From Filosporella fistucella (taxonomy: Eukaryota > Ascomycota > Leotiomycetes > Helotiales): a DNA stretch of 64,000 nt. A program made the translations under genes and the position numbers. Positions 9,606 through 21,830 of this stretch are shown in pieces; positions within the stretch are counted from its first letter, which is position 1, and every line of letters begins with the position of its first letter. The DNA lies in contig JAQJZZ010000014.1 of the NCBI GenBank assembly GCA_030077755.1, positions 2,728,001 through 2,792,000 on the forward strand, given 5' to 3'. The notes beneath the pieces were generated by a model. It had not been told where the DNA came from, made no database searches, and saw only the letters and a list, made by a program, of their open reading frames with translations.

Positions 9606-12201
9606 TCACAACATGCGCTATTACAGCTTTTCGAATAATGATCATGAACTCATTGCTTTCTAAATAGTTAGGGAAACCTCCCATTTGGTGCAACTAAACT
9701 GACAATTTCTATAAGGAAATTTGAATGCGCTCCACCCGTTAGTTAAATGACCGGTTTTAATCTCTCCAGGTCCACTTCTCCGTCTCACTAGCAATAGTAA
9801 TGTGCGACCAAAGAGAATAATAAAATCAACCACCTGTCGGAGTGTCACTATTATGTACATTGAGGAGCAATTATTTCTTCCCCTCCTCAATAGGAATATA
9901 ATCGACATTCCAACGTACTACATACTATTATAGAATTGACATCATGATAGAAGATAGATGTGATAGGATACTTTCAACATTGAAATATCTTCGAGGTAAA
10001 TTAGAAGTTCCTGAGTCCTTGCTCGACAATCAATATGAGTCTTTGTGGATTTCTGTAAATATCCGATTTAGTGTGTGTTCTGCGGATGTCAAGAATCTAT
10101 AAGACAACTGGGGACAATCACTCCAGTTGATATGCTTAGTTGTGTAGTTAGGAATTTGAACCATGAAACTAAATATATGACTCAGTGGGTACTTTCAGCG
10201 CCCCAAATATTATATCGAAAAATAAATTATGTTATTCATTCCAGCTTAACCTGGAATAAATTCTCAGGTGGGCGCACGTGACCCAATTCTTCCTCCCTTT
10301 ACAGGGCTCCCAAATTCTCCAAAAGACACATGCACGTGAATTCTCTCTCAAGTACCTAAGTAACTACTCAATTTGCTAAAGCTTTGGCCTCGGGGGTCTA
10401 GGGGGTGTCCCCTTAACATTTAAACCCCTAAGTAGCTCATCCTTCAATATTAGAATTCTGAGAAGGGGGGTTCGAGGGGTCTCCCACTAGGAAGCAAGTA
10501 GGAAAGCAAGTAGGGCAAGTACTCTCGATTCTTTTCTTAAACTATATACTTACACTTAGTCTGTAAAGTACTTCTCGGCCCCATAGCAGTGGCACCCGGA
10601 GGCCAGCGGAGCGTTAGTAGGTAAGGTAGATAAAGATGGAGCACATTGTTGCAAGCAACGGAGGGCTAGTGTTTCATTATAACTTAATTAAGCCGAGGTG
10701 ATTTGAAAGAGTATCTTAAGGGAATTGGGGTAACCTCTCATACTATGAGGAGGAGCTGCTGAAGCGGGTATGCAGCCTACTATGATCAGTGTTCCTACAT
10801 ACGCGATAGCATACCTAAATACAACGAGTCTCTATTAGCTTGATGGAAAGTATTTAACCTATGAAATTTGATGGGTATCAAGAGAACCTCTCGTCTCTCT
10901 GGTCGATTTGATAGGTTCCGCAACTATCCTCTTATATCAAAGTTCTTAGATATCTTATAAGCTTGTAGAAGGATAGACCCGTGCCTGAAGGTGTGTTTTC
11001 AAATCCCTATCTTTCATATAATGGGTTTTGTTGCAGTCTCACGAGACACCCCAGTCTGACGGAGGCTTCCATCATCCGATGATGCTCTAACGGGGGTCCG
11101 GTCCTTATACGCGGTTCGACGGGAGTCTCACCAGCGGTATGACGAGGTCGATAGTCGTCATGGATGGTTCAACGAACCGTTACCTTTGCGATATGCAACA
11201 AAATTTGATATACTTGGATCACAGTTAATTATTGCTTTTCAACTTTAAGCTATTTCCCTATGGGTGCTGATTTCGGTCTACCATCCGCTACTCACATTAA
11301 ACCTTTCTGAATTTTGGGGTAAATTCACTTCCATAGCTTTTCAATAGAAGTTTCGTAGTATGTTATGTATAATGGCTAGCAGATAATATATATAATATTC
11401 AACAGTACTGAGTATTAGTGTCACGGGCACATCAGATGGCAAATTTGGGGCTGAAGTGCCTGTTAGGATGGAAGGCGCCCAGGGAAGGGAAGGCTCAAAT
11501 GGAAGAAATTGCTCCAATGAAAATGGATGCTCCAGCAGAGTGGAAGGGCCCATGGTAGGGGAGGACCCTCAATCGCTATATGCCAAAAAAACTCTGCAGC
11601 ATTTTTACATACATGTGGAATTTCATGTTTGATTTTCGACTTACTAACCTCTTGGGCAGTTTCACTCCCTCTCGCTCTGGAAAACTTGCTTCATTTTTCT
11701 TGGAGCTCTAAGTAATGCTTACTTCTTTGCTTTAGTGGTATATTTTACAATATATATCATTTATAAATATAGTTGACAAGAAGTTTTGGTAGCAGTGAGA
11801 TAATTGAAACATTTCGTGTTGTTTTTGATGTATATTAAGAAGTTAAACAAACTAGAATGAAATATCCTCAATGTGCTTATTTCTCATACATTTTGCTTGG
11901 CTGTAAAATTTTTTTAGATACCTAAAAGTATTGCTATTTATGAACAAAGTCCTATTTCTAGTTTTGAAATAACAATATCTTCAATCAATTTCACAACAGA
12001 TGTGCCATTGTTCGTTATGCGAAATCATCTTGTTAGTTGTTTACCAATCTGTTGAACCCACATTGTGTGGACTTTGAACTCTTCAACCCTTTTTGTTCGG
12101 CTATGAAACCGTCTATACTCTATTTTATTGGAATCAAGTCTCACACAATCACAAAGCTGATTAAGGAATACCCCGAATAGAACAAATTTTATACTATTCC
12201 T
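9606..12201. other. Gene-free intergenic region with relic repeat
   Basis: 2.6 kb. At about 10390-10490 two imperfect G-rich copies occur (GGGGGTCTAGGGGGTGTCCCC-like, then GGGGGGTTCGAGGGGTCTCCC-like, below the level of an exact repeat). A relic of an inverted-repeat element sits at 10571-10617. Short ORFs (for example 9908-9660 and 11553-11341, minus) have no motif. About 10640-11200 might be an old degraded element, but I could not recognise any protein. Confidence 0.5.
10571..10617 (-). repeat. Single inverted-repeat arm related to the element at 51378-51583
   Basis: Read on the minus strand, this 47-bp stretch matches the left arm of the 51.4-kb element nearly base for base: shared blocks CGCTCCGCTGGCC, TCCGGG, GCCACTGC, ATGG and GCCGAGAAG, with a one-base deletion and a few substitutions. 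No partner arm was found within several hundred bp on the side where the body should lie, so this is a solo arm or a truncated copy. Confidence 0.75.
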
Positions 12202-13067
12202 TTACTTCCCCAGATTCGCTTTCATGACTTCAACGTCCTCACCCTCCATACTATCTACACCTTCACTCAACACCCTCGTGACCGCAGCACCAACGTCCTC
12301 ATCTCCACCTAACAGATCAAACCAACCCTTTAAACCCTCCTCCGCCAACAATCTAGCCGCAACCTCCGCAACATCACCTCTCGTAACACTTCCCCTCGCC
12401 TTCGTCTTACCAAAACTAATCTTCCCGCTTTCTGGCTCATCAATAAGCGCCCCTGGCCTCAAACTGATCCATCCAAAACCCTTTCTCTCACTACCAAGCA
12501 CAGTCAATGCATCATCAGCAGCAAGTTTCGCCTTATAATATGTTGGCATGATTTCTTCATTGACTTTTCGCACTTCAGCATATCCCTCGTCGTCGAACCA
12601 AGAAGCTCTGCTACGGCGGATAGAGAGAGCTGATATGACGAGGAATTTCGTGATAGAGGGTGTGGAAATGGAGGATCGGATGAAATGGATGCAAGCTTCT
12701 TTATCGATAGCTATTGTTCTCTCGGCACCGCCTTTTCCTCCTGCTCCTATTTACCCATTTGATTAGCTTTTCTATCATACCCACGCGAAGATGGTAGAAT
12801 ACCAGCACTCCAAACAACCCAATCCGGCTTCACCTTATCCAGTATCTTCCTTGCATCACCCTCGCTTTTAACATCCTCCAAGCTCTCGATTAAAACATCT
12901 AGTTTTCCAGGCCCATTCTTCCCAACAGATACTATCTCGGCTTTCTGTTCCGGGTTCCGGATCATGGATGTCACGTTCCAGGAACGAGCAAGGAGTTTCG
13001 GGGTCATGAGAAGAGAGATCTTGCCATGTCCGCCGAGGAGGAGGATATGCGGAGTTTTAGAAGCCAT
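12202..13067 (-). CDS. NAD(P)-binding, NmrA/SDR-like oxidoreductase
   Basis: Two exons, 13067-12803 and 12746-12202, with a 56-bp intron (GTATTC...AATAG); 810 nt, 269 residues. The splice restores WVVWSAGAGGKGGAERT, a conserved core of this atypical short-chain dehydrogenase/NmrA-like group, so the intron placement is well supported. The N-terminus HILLLGGHGKISLL is the Rossmann glycine motif (GGxGxI-like). Downstream, FLVISALSIRRSR is followed by YYKAKLAADDAL, which resembles the YxxxK catalytic pair of SDRs, then a LRPGALIDEP loop typical of the family. Probably a cytosolic NAD(P)-dependent epimerase or reductase of unknown substrate. The downstream neighbour CAF1 lies on the same strand, with no evident link. 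Confidence 0.85.
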
Positions 13068-13668
13068 GATAGCTCTTGCTTTTCAAGTTATGTATTTTAT
13101 GAAGATTTTCTTGGGATCCGTTTGGTAATGCTTGTAGAAAGAGGAGAGGAAGAAGACGAGGGGTCGAAGAAGTTTATTTGATGGACCCACCTAAGCAACA
13201 TAGAAGATTGCATCATGCCACCTGCTTGCTGTACAAACCGTTCCTGATGAATTGTAGACAAATGGAGCTCGTGGACAATGGTTTATACCTCTTCTTAGAC
13301 AGGGGCTTGACGATATTTCTTCATTGTATACAGAACCTGGAAAGACATTCACACTTGAAAGCTTTAAACGACCTAGCATTACGATGACCTCACATGTGGC
13401 GCTGCTAATGTGGCTGAGGGAAGATCACGATTCGATTGTACAGTAAAACTTGACGATGCAGTGAACAATGAATTCAGTGGCATGGCTTCGCGATCATTTT
13501 GAATGACGAATTTTTGGTAAAACTCATGTTCGCAATATGTAACTATTGCAATAATGTACATCGGATGAGAACAGCCAACCCCAACCAAGCAAACTCCGAA
13601 TATACGCCCACAAACTCCCACCACAGCCCCAAGTATTTCCATTTTCCAGCATACCTGAATCAAAACTC
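13068..13668. other. Intergenic, no gene recognised
   Basis: 600 bp between the NmrA-like gene start and the CAF1 stop. Four overlapping short ORFs on both strands show no coding character. Confidence 0.5.
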
Positions 13669-15202
13669 CTATTTATTGTTGTATGAGAATGATCCAAAAA
13701 CACCACCCATGTTACCAGGCGTCATGGGGCCAACCCCGCCACCATTGGTATTATGAGGTGTGCTTACGAGTCCAGCATTACCTGTATTAGGAGTACTTGG
13801 AGTTCCATTTGCATAACCGTTCTGTCCTGGAGTTACATTCTCCTGTTGGATACCGTGATACTGTTGGGTGTTTGCATGAATCGTTCCGGGCCCTGTGATA
13901 TTTGGTTCAGGCGCATAAAGTCCCCAAACTCTGCCATTATGTTCGTCGCCGATTTCGCCATTGTATATGCGCTCCTTCAGCTTGAAGAATACTCTTCCAG
14001 TCAACAGCGAATCTGATCCGGCTGTGTGTGCTGTTCCAATTCTTTTGATTTTGAAAGCATCTCCCACTCCCTCCAAGCTTGCTTTCTGCTCGAATTTGAC
14101 AAGAATCTCAGCGTTTGATGGGTCCAATGGAGTAACCTGGCCACCAGAATGTTGTCTGACTGCATGCTTCATAAGATGTTTAATGTCGTAGATGGAAGGG
14201 AAGTACTTCTTCATGTAGGTGTCGAATGCGTTCTCATTATCGGGCAAATGTGTGATACGTAAGATCTTGGTGAGGTACCCAAAATCATAGCCTCCATGGA
14301 ACGAAAGCCAATGAACATCTTCATCACCGACGAGACCAGATGTCATGAGCAGAGCACCAAAAACTTCTGGGTCGATACCATCTGTCTCCATGCGAGCAAA
14401 ATCCACACCTGCTAGTTTCAATGCGTCGATCGAGACTTGTGAGTACATATCATCCTCCAATGAAAACTTGAAGTTAAATTGCCATGTTGTGGGTATTTGA
14501 ATGATCTGATTCGCAAATTTTCGTGTTTCGTCGCGAGTTGTATTAAGCCCCAACTCAGCAGCGGACATTTGTGGAGGCGGACACTCTCCTTCAGCGGTAA
14601 ACATCGTGATTCCGAGTTGTATCATTTTTAGTAGATCAACATTGCACCGGAGACACTGGTAGTGATAGTCGCTTTTCCCGTTAAAGGATCCCATGGGTCT
14701 GGCCACTAATCCTGGAAATTCTGTATCCTGATTGGTCTCAGTCAATTTGAACAGGGTCCTAAACTATGTTTAAGCTTACCATTGCAATGTATGGAAACCT
14801 GTCCACCAGAGTTCGTATCAGGGCCATTTCTTCAACCAGATTTCCTGCCCAGACATCACGTATCCTGTTCTTGGTTGCCGCTGCTCGCAACCCAGGATCT
14901 ACCATACCGTTGTGACCTTGGTGAAGATTGGCGGCAGCGAAGCTCATTTGCGCAGCTTGACTTGCCAAACCGGTCCCACCTGGCATACCTAATCCACCTC
15001 CTCCAAAGCCCCCTGATAAACTTAAAGCATTGCCATTTATGGAGAAAGGGTTGTTCATACTATGCGAGTTCATGAACGAGGGGTTGGACGCAAGGGACGG
15101 CGGGGGAAGGCCAGCAGCCTGTGACTGTCCATATTGCTGCTGATGATAGTGAGAAGCAAGATTATTGGGTGCGCCACCGAAGCGCTGAATCGGTGGAGGC
15201 AT
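13669..15202 (-). CDS. POP2: CCR4-NOT complex deadenylase subunit CAF1/POP2 (CNOT7/8)
   Basis: 3'-5' poly(A) exonuclease that shortens mRNA tails as part of CCR4-NOT. Exons 15202-14780 and 14727-13669, with a 52-bp intron; 493 residues. The N-terminal 110 residues are a Gln/Gly/Ser-rich disordered extension. The RNase D (DEDDh) domain follows: RDVWAGNLVEEM, then Asp142 and Glu144 in MDTEFPG, created right after the splice junction, Asp289 in GGYDFGYL, and His375 with Asp380 in AHTAGSDSLLTG. All catalytic positions are present, unlike the altered yeast Pop2 set. The C-terminal tail of about 90 residues is Asn/Gly/Pro-rich and ends FGSFSYNNK. It is divergent from the complex I subunit gene, 350 bp apart. 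Confidence 0.95.
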
Positions 15203-15552
15203 TTTGAATCTCTATGCTATGTGGTCTAGTCCAGAATGGTCGAGGGAGGAGTACGGTTTTCATGGACGCTGCAGGTCGCGCAAGTTGAGGTTGGCTAGTA
15301 TGCTCTCCACAGATACCGTATTCAATCTCGCGAGGTGAAAGGGGTAGTGTATGTCTTCTGCCGCGCGGTGGATTTGTATTGTATTCAATCTCGAGTAGTT
15401 TGGTGGTTGAAGACGGCAGGGCTGCAACTTCTCCAGATGTCGGCTGCTCGCTTAAGCTCAATGCCAAGACCAGCTCTTCAACCTCGTCTTCATTGGGAGA
15501 CAAACATTCGAGCTCTTGATACCACAGCCTTGCGACGAACAAAGTCTTCAAC
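15203..15552. promoter_or_regulatory. Bidirectional promoter between CAF1 and NDUFB3
   Basis: 350 bp separate the two divergent start codons. A 139-codon minus-strand ORF (15581-15162) covers this interval and the CAF1 start; it is probably 5' UTR/promoter sequence, not a gene. Confidence 0.5.
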
Positions 15553-15956
15553 ATGCGTTTTACAAGGTGAACTGAAATCAATTGACTAGATGAAATGCAC
15601 TACTTGATACTGATGCGCGAACGACAGTGTACGGAGGGCTCCTCGACCAAGTCTCACAGGCTTCGATCCAAAAGCATTTGCTGCAGCGGCTGGCACACCC
15701 GCAAACGATCCATGGGCACGAGCGTGAGTCAATTCTTCCGATTACAAGATGTAGGATTATAGAAATGGTGTTGACTCCGAGAATCAGTGAGGCGTGGCGA
15801 TATAATGGTCCTTTTACTCGACGGAATAGATTCAAGGGATCCTTCCCCGGCTTGGGAATAGCTACAGTGGCATTTGCAGCGTATTGTGGATACGAGTACT
15901 TCTTTTTGAACGACGATCACGGACACGGGGAGGAACACGGCGATGGACATCACTAG
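15553..15956 (+). CDS. NDUFB3: NADH:ubiquinone oxidoreductase (complex I) B12 subunit, NDUFB3-like
   Basis: Accessory single-span subunit of the membrane arm of mitochondrial complex I. Three exons: 15553-15566 (14 nt), 15628-15723 and 15788-15956, with introns of 61 and 64 bp; 279 nt, 92 residues. The spliced protein begins MRFTSVRRAPRPSLTGFDPK, continues AFAAAAGTPANDPWARAEAW and RYNGPFTRRNRFKGSFPGLG, then has one hydrophobic helix (IATVAFAAYCGYEYFFL) and a His-rich C-terminus, as in fungal B12 proteins. The longest open frame in the last exon reads back through the intron to 15627 and gives a false N-terminus; the FDPKAFAAAAGTP segment lies in another frame and supports splicing. Confidence 0.9.
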
Positions 15957-17679
15957 GAAGTGAGAAAGGGCAAGCGTCGAAGTTGTACATATTGGCAATA
16001 CCAAACGATCACACAAGGACTATGCGAGCTTCAAAGAAAGAGCATTTCCTTCCAGCATTTCCTTCTCGTCCTCCTAATCGGTCTTCACGGATTTTCTAAG
16101 GCAGATAATTATATGCATGCTACTGTAGCTCAGTACACTACACCAGGACTTGGCTGCCATTCGTTAAGCTTTGCAGCTTACCAGACAGGCGCGTTGTTAA
16201 GGCCCCTCAACATTTTCTGCTTTCGAACCTCCAGTATCGCTCTTGCTGTCAGAAGCATTGGTATTGGGAGATTGATCATTCCACAGTTTGTCCAACTTTA
16301 AAATTACTACCACAGCTTGGATTTTGAAACTCCTCCTCATACACATTCGGCCGAATAGGCATTGGTCATCTAGAGTTTAGGTAATACCGCTTTCTCTTTT
16401 CCAAGAAGGCACAGTATACACAGCCAGAGATCTCGGATCATTTCAGACTAACAAATCATTCGATAATTAATTTTCTCTTGTAAGAACAAGCCTTGCATGC
16501 ATGCATCCTCACGACATTCAACTGGACAGGCTAGCTTTGTAGCTCCGTGCAACCACACACTCACCGCGCGAGATGAGGACATGGCTTATGTGTCAAGGTG
16601 ATACTTGCTCGATTGTGTGAGAACCGGAGCATTCCGCCAGCCATACCACGATCCGAGACGGTGTTCTCTTTCATGATGCTGGGCCAATCAATTCGTTCAA
16701 TGGCCGCCGCCTAATAATCTGTGATTTCCCCAACCGCGACGAAAATCCTCTTGATGGGTTAGAGCATGAGCTGCGGCGAAGCCGAGTATGAATTAGTGAT
16801 ATTGAGCAAAGTTGTTGTCCCTTTTAGCTCATCTCGTCATCGAAACTTGCTTTTGATAATTCTCTCCAGGGTGTAGGGGAAAAATCCGCTCTGAAACCAA
16901 TTCACGTACCAATCATCCTTGTACCGAACGGTCTGATAGTGCAAGGCAGGCTTTGGTAGTACAGTAGCAGCTGTACAAATGCGTCAAATTTACCCATGCC
17001 CGTATCTCGTCCAGCTGTACCGCCTTGTTGCCCACTCTAAACTTGGCAACAGAACATTTTGGTTCATCTGATAGGCAAGGCAAGGCACTGTCGGTAGAGT
17101 CCGGACGGCACATAGAAACTGGACCCTGGATAGTAGTGCGGTGGCGAAACCCTGTTCTTTCACAATTCCACTCTTCGTGTGGCTTTGCCACAGCTAAACT
17201 CACGCTCAGAATCCATATTCAGCCGACAATATGTAAAATCCTAGACGCAAGCCACCACCTGAAAACAACTTTTATCACACAACCTCATCTATATATCAAT
17301 ATCTAATCGCCATAATTCGGGTCTGGTCATGCCATCCCCATTTGGGCGCCACCGATCGTTCTAGATTGCCATTCCCTGAAATACCGACAAAGTAAGGTTC
17401 GCCCATCGAAAAGCCATGGTGGATTTCGTCTGGCCCTAGAGGAGAGGGGTTTCCAATAACAATTCCTGAGCCCCATGGGATTCTGTTTCTCTTGACATTT
17501 TTGGAAGCTGGGCCAATTTTCATTTATGTTTTAGGATAAGGCGGTGGAAGATGAAGAGCAATCTTGGTCAGAATGGAGACGACACCAGCTGGGACATGCG
17601 AAAAAGCCAGCAAGCTTTGGAGCTAAGAAAGTGATTATGTCCCTGCCATCCAAACCATGCATTCTACTACAAATCTAAT
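15957..17679. other. Intergenic, no gene recognised
   Basis: 1.7 kb between NDUFB3 and the histidine kinase. Several 70-113 codon ORFs occur, all without motif or consistent composition. A GCATGCATGCA-type palindrome lies at about 16496-16506. Confidence 0.45.
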
Positions 17680-20600
17680 ATGGATGGCCGAAGATTCTTT
17701 GCTCCCAATCAACCACTGAATACCTCTGTTGACGATGCGTTCAACGCTGGTCTCAACGATGATGGTGCGCTTGATGCCTACGCAGAGATCATTGTATGGA
17801 GGTTGAGGGGTGTTCATGCGATGGTAAGGTAGGTAGACAAACTGTACTTCAATCAAACTGTTTGTACTAATTCGGGGAAAGCTTGATCGATCGGGGTCAG
17901 TATTCAAGCCATCTGGTGTGAGAACGCAATATCTGATTTCCTCCAGGTACACAATATTTCCTTGCCGGCGCAATGCGTATAGGATCTCAAGACGATTATG
18001 ATAATCTCGATGTATCTACTACCAGCGAATGGTTCGGTTGTGCGACCGTCCCAATGCCAGGAGGTCTTTGCGAGGTATGGTTATACCACCATCACAATGA
18101 ATCAACTAAGGGCATCTTCAGCACACTTTACAAGTCGATGTCAACAGAGATGAATATCCATGTTTCATTGTGAACGATCTTACCAAAGACGAGAGATTTG
18201 CGAGCCTGCCCGTAGTTGATGGGTCGATAGCTTCGTACCGGTTTTACGCTGGAGCTCCTATTGTTAGCAATGGAGTTAGCATCGGCTCAATCTTTTTCTT
18301 CGACGATAAATTGCGAGATGGCCTGTCACTACCACAAAAGAAGTGTTGGTCACTCTCTATTTTGCATGATATAGTGTTCGCTAACTCAGCTAGTTATGCA
18401 TCAACAGGCGAGTAATGTTATGCGTCACCTGGTAACAAAACGAGAAGCAGCAGAAAGGCGGCGTATAACTTTGATGAGTAAAGGCATCTCGAAGTTCCTA
18501 GAAAAGACCTCCAAGGAAAGTCGCCTGAGTGATGTTAATTCAACGCCGTCGGACGAAACTTTACATGTTGCGGATGATCAGGATGGAGAACAGCGGGATC
18601 CTAATGAGAAATTCGATTCGCACTCACGAGATCCTGAGGCAAACGAGCCAGCCAGAGAATCGGTACTCGACAAAATTCGTGTAACACTTGATCATGCAGC
18701 AGATATTCTGCATGAGTCTCTTGAATTGGTCGTTGGCGGGGTTGTATTCTTCGACGCTGCGGTGGGACATATATCGACAGGCAATTTCCAGGCTTATAAC
18801 GATACAACGACTGAACTTGGCGCGCATGTGCAAGAGATTAAACGCGAGGAGAAGCCACGGCAAAAATCAACTGTGGGTCCGAGACCAACACTGTCCCCAA
18901 ATGACTATGAAGCTGGACGAAAGATTTCGGAAGAATCAACCCAAAGCTTGTCGGAAATTCACAAATCTGCGAAAGTTCTTGCGAAGTCCACCTCTGAATC
19001 AGCGACGTTTGAGTCCAATTCTTTGGACAGGAAATTTTTGCAGTCTTTCATCAATTCGTATCCTCAAGGGAATGTGTGGTACACAGATGAAGAAGGATAT
19101 TTCTCCTCTCTCGAGCAGCTGAACGAAACGGAGGGCTCAGGTGGCTCAAGCCCTTTAGGATTCAGACGAAGATCTGCTGCAGATCTGATTAAAAAGCGCG
19201 CTGAAGCAAACTTACTGGCCGGAATATTTCACAGAGCTCGTCAAATTATTTTCCTCCCGCTGTGGGATGCTGGTGGGGGTGAGAATACCCGTCAGAACGC
19301 ATTTCTTTGATAATAACGACTACAGATCGCTGGTATTCAGCTCTTTTCGTGTGGAGCCAATCTGCAACACCTGTTTTTACCGTAGACTCGGAAGTTGCTT
19401 ATCTCTCATCATTTACCAACTCGGTGATGGTCGAGATTAGTAGGCTTGATGCTATTACTTCCAACAAAATGAAGTCCGACTTCATCAGCAGCATATCCCG
19501 TAAGCTTGGCCCCACCCCTCTCAGTCCACAACTAACACAATTGAAAGATGAGTTTCGGAGCCCCTTGCATGGCATACTTGCTAGTGCTGAGTTTCTTCGG
19601 GATTCTGACCTTGACAACTCGCAGAGGGAATTCATCTCAACAATTCAAAATTGCAGCGGGACCCTACTCGTGAGTGCAATTCCTCCTTTGGGGAAGTCTT
19701 ATACGTCGCTTACTGGTTAGGACACGATAAATCACGTTCTTGATTATAGTAAGATCAATTCTTTCGAACAATCTGGAGCTCAGCAAGGTACGAGACACGC
19801 ACTTAACTCGAACATTATTGCCCCGCTAATGTTGTGTGCAGATACCATTGCCAACGAGCTTTATCAAACGACAAATTTGGCTCTACTATGTGAAGATGTA
19901 GTAAATGGTATGGTGGCTGCCAACGAGTTCCACGGCGCGACAATTGATGATTTTTCACATGCCTCATCCAATGGTATTATGCCTTCACCACGCCCTTCCG
20001 CACAGCAAACCTCATCCACCTCTCTGGACATTATCTTGGATATTGAGCACGGAGACTGGGATCACAGAATCCAAGCAGGTATGTTCTTCTTCTCCTGCGA
20101 TTTGTCTTTCTCTAAATACTACAGGTGCGCTGAGACGTGTGGTGATGAATATTTTTGGCAATGCGCAGAAGTACACAGATTCAGGGTACATTCTCGTGCA
20201 GCTAAGAGCAACCAGCGCCCCTTCAAGCGACTCATCAGGATCATTAGGTAGATTTCTGTCTCTACGGATTAAAGATTCAGGTCGTGGCATGTCCACTGAA
20301 TACATGGAGAGGAAGCTGTATCATCCCTTTGCACAGGAGAACAGCTTTGCTCCCGGTGTTGGTCTCGGTCTTTCCATTGTGTGAGTGTGCTAAAATTATC
20401 GGCACAATTCAGTCTCTAACTTTCGCAGCCGGAGTATCGTCAATCAGTTACGGGGCAATATAGCAATCGTGAGTGAACTTGGGAGAGGTACACTCGTCGA
20501 CATTAGTGTTCCATTAGAAAACCCTACGTGTGATTCTAGCACGGAAAACGGTACAAATATCGCCACCTCGATACACGCTGAAGATGTCATACGCAGATTC

Positions 20601-21830
20601 AAAGCCATGGCGCATGGTATGACTGTGCAACTGTCTCGCCAGACTTCAGCTCCCTGTCAGTCAAAAGATTTGATATGGGCATCTATAACTAGGTTCTGCA
20701 AGGAATGGTTTGGCTTGATGGTGGTAGAATCCACTGCAGATCTGGTCATCACAGACAAGGACGATGTTTCAGAATTTTCTGAGGAACAGCGAATTTTGAG
20801 AGTACATAAGTGCCTGAGTTGCTTCAACCGAGACAGCAACAAGAATAATTCACACTTGATTGGTGAGATATGCCTACCAATAGGACCGTTCAAACTCGCC
20901 AGATCGGTTCTCGACCTCTTCGAACATGCCTCCCAGTACATTGCGAAGGGTTCGAAGTCGCAAAACGCTAATCTCGCAGATGTAGCAACCCAAACCCCAT
21001 TGGGGTCCCCTGAGGAGAGAACCATAATGAACGGCCTCATCTTAACAGACTATTTCAATTCCGACAGAGCCCCATCAGATATCATTCTGCTGATGCCAAA
21101 GTCATACCAAGATGAATTGACACCAACCATCAACACTCCGTCTCTAACGACCGAGCCGCAGAAGAAGAACAATGATACTCCAAAAGCGTCAACCAGAGAC
21201 TCAAGTACAAGTACAGGGCGAAATCAATCTCCAAGTCATAAGGCGGTAGCCTCATCAATACTTCAAAAAGTGCCGGCTTCGGCGTTCATGAACTTGAGAC
21301 TGCCGCAACCCCGCAAGGGCGCCGATCGGTACACAAAACCCCTTAATATTCTAATTGTTGATGATAATGCCCTCAATCTTCAGCTACTGCAAAGATATCT
21401 CTCGAAACGAAAGGGCGATACAATTGTCACAGCACGGGATGGACTGGAAGCGGTTGCTGCGGTTCAAAATGCGGGATCGAATCGAGAATTCGATATCATT
21501 TTCATGGACATTAGTATGCCGAATATGAATGGATTTGAAGCTACGAGATTGATTCGCAAATTTGAGCAGGAATCAGCTATAGAAGAAATAGCCCAAGATA
21601 TTGGGGACATCGACTTCGAGAAAGTCCCAAATAAGAATAGAGTTGAAAACCCGGACGGACATGGAGTTGCACGACGAGCTTTCATTGTTGCATTTACAGG
21701 ACTGGGAAGTCGCCAGGCAAGAGATGAGGCCGAGGCTTGTGGGATCGATGACTTCTTGACGAAGCCAGTCTCATTTGGAAAGGTTGGAGAATTGCTTGCG
21801 AAATTCGGCGACAGGTCAACAGCTTCATGA
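17680..21830 (+). CDS. Hybrid sensor histidine kinase (GAF - HisKA - HATPase_c - REC)
   Basis: Eleven exons: 17680-17828, 17882-17895, 17947-18074, 18122-18344, 18394-19278, 19326-19499, 19548-19669, 19721-19787, 19842-20078, 20125-20380, 20429-21830. They sum to 3657 nt, 1218 residues. A GAF-like sensor lies at about residues 25-170 (VSLIDRGTQYFLAGAM, DEYPCFIVNDLTKDERF, RFYAGAPI). The H-box ISHEFRSPLHGIL has phospho-acceptor His525, whose codon is split by the intron at 19500-19547. N-box NIFGNAQKYTDSG starts at about 675, G1 DSGRGM at 717 and G2 GVGLGLSIV at about 744. The receiver domain has LNILIVDDN, phospho-acceptor Asp1112 in FMDISMPNMNG and the terminal Lys in FLTKPVS. All phosphorelay residues are intact. 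It should act in a cytosolic stress or signal relay through Ypd1 and response regulators; the ligand is unknown and I do not assign an HHK class. The start at 17680 is the least certain point. Confidence 0.9.

Noticed and set aside
10640..11200. Possible degraded transposase in the 9.6-12.2 kb region
   Set aside because: Short translated pieces look vaguely protein-like, but no frame or motif could be tied to a known family.
15162..15581. 139-codon minus-strand ORF upstream of CAF1
   Set aside because: It overlaps the CAF1 start in another frame, the divergent promoter and the first exon of NDUFB3; no domain.
17296..17523. 75-codon minus-strand ORF upstream of the histidine kinase
   Set aside because: No motif; lies in the presumed promoter region of the kinase.
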